A stretch of 38,639 nt of DNA from Lachnospiraceae bacterium (GTDB lineage Bacteria; Bacillota; Clostridia; Lachnospirales; Lachnospiraceae). The notes beneath the pieces are model-generated. The model saw nothing but the letters and a program-made list of their open reading frames with translations. It ran no database searches and had not been told where the DNA came from. The stretch covers positions 1 through 38,639 of the forward strand of contig SVEL01000020.1 in NCBI GenBank assembly GCA_015057425.1, given 5' to 3'. This document shows, one piece after another, positions 32,671 through 38,639 of the stretch. The number at the start of each line of letters is the position of its first letter. Positions within the stretch are counted from its first letter, which is position 1. A program made the position numbers and the translations under genes.

Positions 32671-33568
32671 CAAATCTTGACTTTCCTTCCTGCTTCTCCA
32701 ATGCCTCAAGTGCCTTAAGCTCATCATCACTTATGGCATCATCATCTCTTCTCTTTTTCTTCTTAAATCTTAACTGTTCAACCTTATATTCTCTAAGTTC
32801 TTTTTCACCATCTAAATCAACGACTACTTTTACTAACTGTCTGAGAACATTTACAGTCTGAACTTCGCCTTTAAGCCCATCATCTGTCTGAACAAAATCT
32901 CCCACGTTAGGAAGCTTAGCATTAAGATACTCGTAAGTTTCCTGCTCATGCTTTAAGCAGCACATAAGTCTTCCGCAGCAGCCTGAAATCTTTGTAGGGT
33001 TAAGGGAAAGGTTCTGTTCCTTAGCCATCTTAATGGAAACAGGCACGAAATCTGATAAATGCTGATGACAACACAATGGTCTTCCGCATATACCGATACC
33101 GCCTACTGCCTTAGTCTCATCTCTGACACCTATCTGTCTTAACTCAATTCTTGTCTTAAATACAGCTGCCAAATCCTTTACAAGCTCTCTAAAGTCAATT
33201 CTTCCGTCTGCTGTAAAGTAAAATAACACTTTATTATTATCAAATGTATATTCTGTATCGATAAGCTTCATTTCAAGATTATGTTTCTTTATCTTTTCCT
33301 GACAAATCTCAAAAGCTTTCTTTTCTTTTTCTTTATTTTCTGCTTCTTTTTTATGGTCTTCTTCTGTTGCAACTCGCATAACAGGCTTAAGCGGCTGTAT
33401 TACTTTGTCGTCTTCAACCTCTCTTACACCAAGAACAACTTTGCCGTATTCTACACCTCTGATAGTCTCAACAATAACATATTCGTCTGCCTCTATATTT
33501 AAATCCAATGGATCAAAATAGTATATCTTTCCATTTTTTCTAAATCTTACACCTATTACTTTAATCAT
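32663..33568 (-). CDS. ricT: RicT/YaaT PSP1-domain protein
   Basis: A 301-residue cytoplasmic protein with the PSP1 domain (about 1-220) and the cysteine-rich signature 'GICGRPLCCHQHL' and 'ISGCCGRLMCCLKHE' that binds Fe-S clusters in the RicA/F/T complex of Bacillus, where it promotes RNase Y-dependent mRNA maturation and affects sporulation and competence. The N-terminus 'MIKVIGVRFRKNGKIYYFDP' and the lysine-rich C-terminus fit. RicA and RicF homologues are not in the window. It follows holB by 22 bp, the order known from Bacillus (yaaT after holB). Confidence 0.94.
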   Translation of the reverse strand: MIKVIGVRFRKNGKIYYFDPLDLNIEADEYVIVETIRGVEYGKVVLGVREVEDDKVIQPLKPVMRVATEEDHKKEAENKEKEKKAFEICQEKIKKHNLEMKLIDTEYTFDNNKVLFYFTADGRIDFRELVKDLAAVFKTRIELRQIGVRDETKAVGGIGICGRPLCCHQHLSDFVPVSIKMAKEQNLSLNPTKISGCCGRLMCCLKHEQETYEYLNAKLPNVGDFVQTDDGLKGEVQTVNVLRQLVKVVVDLDGEKELREYKVEQLRFKKKKRRDDDAISDDELKALEALEKQEGKSRFDD

Positions 33569-33590
33569 TTCCTTTTCCTTTCATAGTGGC

Positions 33591-34610
33591 TTAAGCCATC
33601 TGCTCTCTTATTGTAAGATATAATAGTTCTATGGTCAATTCAAAATTTACATTGGCCTTCAATCTTATCTTTACTTTATCTATTGCTTCAAGGATTACTT
33701 CAAGGCCGTTATAAGACAGCTTAGCCGCCTGATTACTTATTTCCTTGTATTCATCCTTAAATATTACTTCTTCTATGTTCTTAGATACCTTATACATAAG
33801 AACATCTCTGTACCAGACTCTCATTAAATCCAAATAATCGTCTATATCTAACTTATAACCTTCTGTCTTCTTAATATAATCACCGACCTCTGCTACTGTC
33901 ATATTTTCAATATTCTTTATAACCTGCAATACGTCATCCTTCATATTAAGAAAGCCTTCACTTGTAGCAAGCTTAATAGCCTTACCAAGGTTACCTCCTG
34001 CAAATACAGCTGCCATCTCAGCCTGTGACTCACTTATCTTCTCTTCGTGTACAAGGTGCCTTTTAATAACATCCTTTTTCACTGCCTTCATAGCGAGCTC
34101 AACACATCTTGACTGTATAGTCGGCAATAGCATACTTGTATTGGTTGTAAGAAGAATAATTACACCATAAGCCGGCGGTTCCTCAATAGTCTTAAGCAAC
34201 GCATTCTGTGCCGCCTGTGTCATTTTCTCCGCCTCGTCTATTATATATATCTTCTTCGGACTACTATATGGCTTAATCTGTATGTCAGAATTAACCTGCT
34301 CACGTATCTCTTCAACGGAAATGGATGCAGGCTTCTCATGCCTTAACCACTTAATATCAGGCTGGTTCATAGAAAGTGTCTGCTTACAGGACTTACACTC
34401 CATGCAAGGTTCCGTTCCGCCCTTTTCACACTGAAGAGTCATAGCAAATATCCTTGCTATCATTTTCTTGCCCATACCGGACTCACCGCTGAAAATATAT
34501 GCGTGTGAGGATTTATTTAATTTTATGGCATTCTGAAGATGCTCTACTATACCTGTCTGTCCTGCAATATCCGCAAATTTATTAGCTTTAACTTTTGTTT
34601 CATCTGCCAT
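33591..34610 (-). CDS. holB: DNA polymerase III subunit delta prime
   Basis: A 339-residue AAA+ clamp-loader subunit. Walker A 'SGESGMGKKMIARI' (GxxGxGK), a zinc-binding cysteine set 'CEKGGTEPCMECKSC', Walker B-like 'IYIIDEAEKMTQAAQNALLK', and the SRC motif 'PTIQSRCVELA'. It works with the tau/gamma and delta subunits to load the beta clamp. Intact Walker A differs from E. coli delta prime but is normal in Firmicutes. It sits between yaaR (64 bp) and ricT. Confidence 0.94.
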   Translation of the reverse strand: MADETKVKANKFADIAGQTGIVEHLQNAIKLNKSSHAYIFSGESGMGKKMIARIFAMTLQCEKGGTEPCMECKSCKQTLSMNQPDIKWLRHEKPASISVEEIREQVNSDIQIKPYSSPKKIYIIDEAEKMTQAAQNALLKTIEEPPAYGVIILLTTNTSMLLPTIQSRCVELAMKAVKKDVIKRHLVHEEKISESQAEMAAVFAGGNLGKAIKLATSEGFLNMKDDVLQVIKNIENMTVAEVGDYIKKTEGYKLDIDDYLDLMRVWYRDVLMYKVSKNIEEVIFKDEYKEISNQAAKLSYNGLEVILEAIDKVKIRLKANVNFELTIELLYLTIREQMA

Positions 34611-34674
34611 TCCTCACACCGCCTTTCGTTTTACTTAATCTTTATATCTGCCGCCATTCTTACAATATTCTATC

Positions 34675-35121
34675 CTATGTCAGAATATCTAACAGCAATC
34701 CGACTATCTCATCTATCTTGGCAAGAATATTTATATTGTCCTTCTCATCTTTAAGAAGCTCTTCTGCCAATTCATCCAAATTCTTATCAATTAATTTTAC
34801 AATACCATAAACCCTATGTCTACCCCGTTTGTCCAGAAAATTTTCTCTTGAAAAGCTGTGTGATCTATAGACAACTTCATTGAGAAATGTCTTGATTAAT
34901 TCTCTGTATTTTCTCATATCTCTTACATCTGTATGCTTAGCAATCTTCTTGCCCATATCAGATATTTCATTGAGCATTGAGTTAACCTTTGCCTGAAAAT
35001 CAGCTTCTTCTATATTACTTGCAAGTACAAATTTAAAAGAACCATCCGTAGGCCTTTGAGCCTGAGTTTTTTCTATATTATTATTAGTCAGTAATTCGCT
35101 GATTCTTATATTATTGTCCAT
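34675..35121 (-). CDS. YaaR family (DUF327) protein
   Basis: A 148-residue helical, soluble protein of the YaaR/DUF327 family; the family pattern is 'LRKYKELVKxFLxEVV...', here '[20 protein letters not shown]' followed by '[20 protein letters not shown]'. Its biochemical role is unknown; conservation next to gmk and holB is the main clue. ATG 35121 has GGAGG at 7 nt; the GTG two codons upstream lies inside that ribosome binding site. Confidence 0.85.
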   Translation of the reverse strand: MDNNIRISELLTNNNIEKTQAQRPTDGSFKFVLASNIEEADFQAKVNSMLNEISDMGKKIAKHTDVRDMRKYRELIKTFLNEVVYRSHSFSRENFLDKRGRHRVYGIVKLIDKNLDELAEELLKDEKDNINILAKIDEIVGLLLDILT

Positions 35122-35187
35122 CGTCACACCTCCTTACTTCAAAAAGCTTATTTTACATTTATTAAAGTATATCAGAATATTATATCA

Positions 35188-35778
35188 TTAATATATATTT
35201 TCGCCTATAAATTCCTTAATTTCTTTTATACATCTGTCCATATCATCATTTACAAATCTTCTGTTTATTTCCAGTCTCTTTATTTTTTCTTCCGAAAAAT
35301 CTTCCGCATCGGCAAGAAATCTTCTGCATAGTTCAGCATATTTAGGACTTTCCTGACTCATTTCACGCTTCAAGGCTCTCATAAGTCTCTCACCATCATC
35401 TACCTCTATAAATATCGGCATAACTACGTCTTTTCCATAGTAATCCCTAACTTTTTCATAAGACTCCAAGGTTCCGATAAGCAGGTAATCATATCTCTCC
35501 AAATCTACCTGTTCGTCATCTACAGTAAAGTAACTCCAAGGTCCATGAACAGTATTATAGGTTCTTTTTTCGATAACCTTTCCGGCATTGTCAAGGTCAT
35601 TCATTTCCAAAGGGGATACAAAAAAGTATTCTTTTCCATTGGTTTCGCCATGTCTCATCGGACGTGTCGTATAACCAACTATCGTCTTAAGTCCCGGATT
35701 TTCATCATTTATTATTCGGTTGTATATAGTATCCTTTCCCGAGGAACTTTTTCCCATCAAATAAAATATCTTTGCCAT
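35188..35778 (-). CDS. Guanylate kinase-like P-loop kinase
   Basis: A 196-residue protein with the P-loop 'FYLMGKSSSGKDTIYNRII' and the guanylate-kinase lid pattern 'TIVGYTTRPMRHGETNGKEY'; the later 'RFLADAEDFSEEKIKRLEIN' also fits. GMP kinases convert GMP to GDP. The P-loop 'GKSSSGKDT' and lower conservation suggest the divergent YaaP/Gmk-like copy found beside the decarboxylase gene in clostridia, so a second, canonical gmk may exist elsewhere. It follows the decarboxylase by 38 bp. Confidence 0.8.
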   Translation of the reverse strand: MAKIFYLMGKSSSGKDTIYNRIINDENPGLKTIVGYTTRPMRHGETNGKEYFFVSPLEMNDLDNAGKVIEKRTYNTVHGPWSYFTVDDEQVDLERYDYLLIGTLESYEKVRDYYGKDVVMPIFIEVDDGERLMRALKREMSQESPKYAELCRRFLADAEDFSEEKIKRLEINRRFVNDDMDRCIKEIKEFIGENIY

Positions 35779-35816
35779 TATATAAACTCCATATGTTAAA
35801 CTTTATATATTTGAAT

Positions 35817-37409
35817 TTAAAATGTTCTCTTATTATCTATTTGAGCAAAAACCTTCTTGCCAAATATCTCCGACATTTTAACTTTCTTAAACTCTTCCTT
35901 AACAACTCTGATGTGCGGGCGTTTGTTTTCCAGACTTATGCCATTAACAGAAAAACCTGTTCTTATATAATTTAAGATAAGTTCAACAACATAATTATTA
36001 ATCATTTCCCCCGGTGCTATAACCGGGCTTCCCGGCGGGTAAATATAGACAAAATCTGTTGCTATCTTTCCTACCGACTCCGTAAGCGGCAGATACTCTG
36101 TCTCCTTACCTTCTACCTCACTTATCTTTTCATAAGTAACCATTTTCATATTATCAAAGCTCAGATGAATCTTTTCCGAGCCCTTAGATGACACTTTTTC
36201 TTCTATATGTCTTGCATTTATGGTATTATTTAACGAATATGCCTTAGCCACTTTATCAAGACTTGGCCCAAGTCTTAACTCCCTGTCTATCTCCGTTAAT
36301 GCATCAAATAACCTTGAAAATCCCTCATCTGTATCATTTACTGAAGTTATTGCAACCGCATATCCGGGTGTACTCATTTCCATCTGTATGTGATACTTAT
36401 GAAGAAGTTTATTGTAAATCTCTCTACCTGTCATCTTATTGGCAACTGCATAAATTACAAGCCTTGTTCTGTCCAAATCGTATACTGCACTTTTTCCCCT
36501 GACTCCATAATCTAAAAGCTTTATGTGGGTAAATCGTCTGCAATCATATCTGAACTTTTCTATACGTTCAGCAAACTCATCAAAATAGGCATCACCATAA
36601 GTCATTACTTTCTCAATGGCATTTTCCATAGTTGCCATAAATACATATGAAGGACTGCTTGTCTGATAAATAGAGAGGAATTTTTCAACTCTTCTGATAT
36701 CAACAATATTGCTTTTTATATGAATTAATGCACACTGATTTAATGCCGGCATAGTTTTATGAAGACTTTGAACTACTATGTCTGCCCCCAATGAAAGTGC
36801 ACTTACAGGAAAATAATCATGCATCTCAAAGTGTGCACCATGTGCTTCATCTACAATCAACGGTATTCTGTGTCTGTGACAAATAGCAGCAATAGACTTA
36901 ATATCTGAAACTATACCCTCATATGTTGGTGAAGTTATAACAACAGCCTCTATATCGCCTTCATCAAGAATAGCTCTTTCCACTTCTCCCGGCATAATTC
37001 CACCATTTATAAAATTATTAGCGGACTCTTCCACAGAAAATATCTCCGGATACACATACCTGACATCCAGCTCATTTAAATATATCGCATTATATACAGA
37101 TTTATGGCAATTTCTTGCAATAAGTATCTTTCCCTTTTTCTTAACAGCTGCTGATATGGCTGTCAATAATCCGCATGTACTTCCGTTTACAAGAAAATAA
37201 GTCTTATCTGATTCATAAAACTTACTTATTCTCTCTAAAGTATCCATAATAATACCTTGTGGATTATGCATATCATCAAATCCGTCTATTTCCGTTATAT
37301 CTATATTAAAAAAGCCGCCCTCTTCCATATTGCGCTTATGTCCGGGCATATGGAACGGATAATAATCAGACTTACTATATTCAATTAACCTATCATATAA
37401 CTGTCCCAT
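35817..37409 (-). CDS. Orn/Lys/Arg decarboxylase-family PLP enzyme (YaaO-like)
   Basis: A 530-residue fold-type I PLP enzyme of the short (YaaO/SpeA-like) branch. The N-terminal 'YYPFHMPGHKRN' is the family signature; 'VNGSTCGLLTAISAAVKKKG' and 'ARNCHKSVYNAIY' follow; 'LIVDEAHGAHFE' supplies the Asp that holds the PLP nitrogen; 'VVQSLHKTMPALNQ' holds the Schiff-base lysine. The C-terminal 'YPPGSPVIAPGEMI' is also typical. It most likely decarboxylates arginine or lysine for polyamine synthesis; the substrate cannot be fixed. First gene of the operon leading to rsmI, with AGGAG at 6 nt and a sigma-A promoter. Confidence 0.9.
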   Translation of the reverse strand: MGQLYDRLIEYSKSDYYPFHMPGHKRNMEEGGFFNIDITEIDGFDDMHNPQGIIMDTLERISKFYESDKTYFLVNGSTCGLLTAISAAVKKKGKILIARNCHKSVYNAIYLNELDVRYVYPEIFSVEESANNFINGGIMPGEVERAILDEGDIEAVVITSPTYEGIVSDIKSIAAICHRHRIPLIVDEAHGAHFEMHDYFPVSALSLGADIVVQSLHKTMPALNQCALIHIKSNIVDIRRVEKFLSIYQTSSPSYVFMATMENAIEKVMTYGDAYFDEFAERIEKFRYDCRRFTHIKLLDYGVRGKSAVYDLDRTRLVIYAVANKMTGREIYNKLLHKYHIQMEMSTPGYAVAITSVNDTDEGFSRLFDALTEIDRELRLGPSLDKVAKAYSLNNTINARHIEEKVSSKGSEKIHLSFDNMKMVTYEKISEVEGKETEYLPLTESVGKIATDFVYIYPPGSPVIAPGEMINNYVVELILNYIRTGFSVNGISLENKRPHIRVVKEEFKKVKMSEIFGKKVFAQIDNKRTF

Positions 37410-37476
37410 ACGTTGCTCCTACTCACATAAAATAATATTTGGAAACATGTTCTCTTAACTAATTACTTTCTCTTTA

Positions 37477-37505
37477 ATTATACGATACTTTTCTCTTAAT
37501 AACAA
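37477..37505 (-). promoter_or_regulatory. Promoter of the decarboxylase-rsmI operon
   Basis: TTGTTA (37505-37500), 17 nt, TATAAT (37482-37477) on the minus strand; the upstream tRNA terminator ends directly before the -35 box. Confidence 0.6.
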
Positions 37506-37507
37506 GA

Positions 37508-37547
37508 AAAAGCTTAGATTGTAATAGGCATTTCAATCTAAGCTTTT
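37508..37547 (-). terminator. Terminator of the tRNA cluster
   Basis: 14-bp stem AAAAGCTTAGATTG / CAATCTAAGCTTTT with 12-nt loop, followed by TTCTTG on the minus strand, 56 bp past tRNA-Phe. Confidence 0.85.
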
Positions 37548-37602
37548 GGTAATCTTTCTCTATATTTCACTAAAATAATTATTCGTTTTAAGGCATAAAA
37601 AG

Positions 37603-37675
<73 letters not shown>

Positions 37676-37714
37676 ATACTTTTCAAATATTGAATTAGTG
37701 AAATCATCACTTAG

Positions 37715-37788
37715 TTGCGGGAATAGGATTTGAACCTATGACCTTCGGGTTATGAGCCCGACGAGCTTCCAGACTGCTCCATCCCGCG
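37715..37788 (-). tRNA. Initiator tRNA-fMet (CAT)
   Basis: 74 nt; begins CGCGGG with the C1-A72 mismatch of initiators, and the anticodon stem has three G-C pairs (GGG-CTCATAA-CCC). T-loop GGTTCAAATCC. Confidence 0.96.
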
Positions 37789-37831
37789 ATATTAATTCAA
37801 ATCCATCGCATTCTTTTGTAATGAATTTTAA

Positions 37832-37913
37832 TGGGCAGAGGTGGATTCGAACCACCGAAGCAAGTTGCAGCAGATTTACAGTCTGTCCCCTTTGGCCACT
37901 CGGGAATCTACCC
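37832..37913 (-). tRNA. tRNA-Tyr (GTA)
   Basis: 82 nt with the long variable arm of bacterial class II tRNAs; anticodon loop CTGTAAATC with GTA; acceptor GGGTAGA/TCTGCCC; T-loop GGTTCGAATCC. Confidence 0.96.
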
Positions 37914-37950
37914 ATTGAACTTATTAAAGCTCTTTGACATTTCTGTCAAG

Positions 37951-38023
37951 AGCCGATGATCGGACTCGAACCGATAACCTGCTGATTACAAATCAGCTGC
38001 TCTGCCAATTGAGCCACATCGGC
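37951..38023 (-). tRNA. tRNA-Thr (TGT)
   Basis: 73 nt; acceptor GCCGATG/CATCGGC, anticodon loop TTTGTAA with TGT, T-loop GGTTCGAGTCC. A rearranged partial copy lies directly upstream (38024-38107). Confidence 0.96.
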
Positions 38024-38107
38024 GTCTATCAAGCAGCTGATTTGTAATCAGTCTGCTCTGCCTCATATTGCACTCCGTGCAATAAGCACGAATTGCGCCA
38101 CATCGGC
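38024..38107 (-). pseudogene. Rearranged partial tRNA-Thr copy with inverted anticodon arm
   Basis: On the minus strand it starts like tRNA-Thr (GCCGATGTGGC, CAATT), then holds a 28-nt insert with a perfect hairpin ATTGCAC-GGA-GTGCAAT in the D-loop, returns to GGCAGAGCAG, and then carries the anticodon arm in inverted orientation: AGCAGCTGATTTGTAATCAG is at 38032-38051 on the plus strand and in tRNA-Thr (38001-37982) on the minus strand. The 3' half (variable loop, T-arm, acceptor) is absent. It cannot be a working tRNA. Confidence 0.75.
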
Positions 38108-38131
38108 GTCTTTTTTAGTCTTTCGACTTAG

Positions 38132-38204
38132 TGGGACCTACAGGGCTCGAACCTGTGACCCTCTGCTTGTAAGGCAGATGCTCTCCCAGCTGAGCTAAGA
38201 TCCC
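38132..38204 (-). tRNA. tRNA-Val (TAC)
   Basis: 73 nt; acceptor GGGATCT/AGGTCCC, anticodon loop CTTACAA with TAC, T-loop GGTTCGAGCCC. Confidence 0.96.
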
Positions 38205-38247
38205 TCACGATAAAATATGCAGAGCAATTTAGAAATTATTATGTAGA

Positions 38248-38321
38248 TGAAAGCTTGCTTTCAGATACATTAATGATTTTTAAATTATTGTCATATCAAC
38301 GTGGTGAGCAGATTTATCTGC
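38248..38321. other. Hairpins in the Asp-Val tRNA spacer
   Basis: TGAAAGC-TT-GCTTTCA (38248-38263, a CTTG-type loop) and GCAGAT-TT-ATCTGC (38308-38321), the latter enclosed by ATATCAA/TTGATAT. The spacer 38205-38381 holds no gene and no 5S rRNA; the hairpins may guide processing of the tRNA precursor. Confidence 0.4.
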
Positions 38322-38381
38322 GAACTACTTGATATGCTATGCATATTATCAAATAATGCTGGAATGTTCTTTCGAACCAAA

Positions 38382-38455
38382 CGACCCGGAAGGGGTTCGA
38401 ACCCTCGACCTCCGCCGTGACAGGGCGGCGCTCTAACCAGCTGAGCCACCAGGCC
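38382..38455 (-). tRNA. tRNA-Asp (GTC)
   Basis: 74 nt; anticodon loop CTGTCAC with GTC, T-loop GGTTCGAACCC, discriminator G. First tRNA after the 23S gene. Confidence 0.96.
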
Positions 38456-38545
38456 ATCAAATCTATAAGTTTTAATGAATCTTGTAGATTCAAAACTACA
38501 CATTAAATATCGTTTCTAAGAATAACATTTTACCAATCCAAACTT

Positions 38546-38639
38546 GGTCAAGCCCTCGACCTATTAGTATTAGTCAGCTGCATACATTACTGTACTTCCA
38601 CCTCTAACCTATCAACCTTGTCGTCTTCAAGGGGTCTTA
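38546..38639 (-). rRNA. 23S rRNA, 3' end (runs off the window)
   Basis: The minus strand reads the conserved 3' terminus of bacterial 23S rRNA, including GACTAATACTAATAGGTCGA followed by GGGCTTGACC. The exact end near 38546 is estimated from this motif. The rest of the rRNA operon is outside the window. Confidence 0.93.

Overview
The window reads as chromosomal DNA of a low-GC, Gram-positive endospore-forming anaerobe, most likely a Lachnospiraceae-type Clostridium relative. Grounds: spore genes (spoIIR, sipL, gerA/gerB family), a T-box on metG, rubrerythrin, the gene order decarboxylase-gmk-yaaR-holB-ricT-trmN6-rsmI, consensus sigma-A promoters, AGGAGG ribosome binding sites and frequent TTG starts. 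A near-exact sigma-D/sigma-28 type promoter before the gene at 7306 hints that the cell may be motile. The genus cannot be fixed from sequence alone.

Layout. 1-126 is the end of an IS3-family element leaving the window on the left. 151-1412 holds a DUF1934 gene divergent from spoIIR. 1474-5431 (minus) holds a spore germination pair, gerAA and a gerAB fused to a gerC-like domain, followed by an Rpn-type nuclease gene whose start codon seems lost. 5451-5665 is the first copy of a structured repeat. ispE follows, then about 650 bp of AT-rich noncoding DNA with phased repeats leading to the sigma-28-type gene at 7306. 8021-14372 (minus) is sipL, a PrcB-like lipoprotein, rsmA, tatD and metG, with a Met T-box and, between T-box and metG, the second copy of the structured repeat. 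14390-14659 is a GC-richer element with 42-bp inverted arms. 14656-17297 encodes two secreted or membrane-anchored proteins of unknown role. Then come rubrerythrin, a DUF885 lipoprotein, an unlisted 50-codon gene with a perfect sigma-A promoter, a GH43 arabinanase broken by an in-frame amber codon, glpK and a MATE transporter.

26.3-30.1 kb is an accessory island: HTH-Fic protein, an HTH/nucleotidyltransferase pair resembling AbiE-type toxin-antitoxin systems with a decayed third gene, a truncated ORF6N protein and an XRE regulator, most with operator-like inverted repeats at their promoters. 30.2-37.4 kb is a housekeeping operon on the minus strand. 37.6-38.6 kb is a minus-strand tRNA cluster (Asp, Val, Thr, Tyr, fMet, Phe) behind the 3' end of a 23S rRNA gene, with a scrambled tRNA-Thr derivative and no 5S gene in between.

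The most unusual material is noncoding: (1) the repeat at 5451-5665 and 13736-14060, which in both places fills the space from a transcription terminator to the Shine-Dalgarno of the next gene and shows compensatory stem changes; (2) the inverted-arm element at 14390-14659; (3) the rearranged tRNA-Thr copy at 38024-38107. All family assignments come from reading the sequence and from memory of the families; no database search was run.
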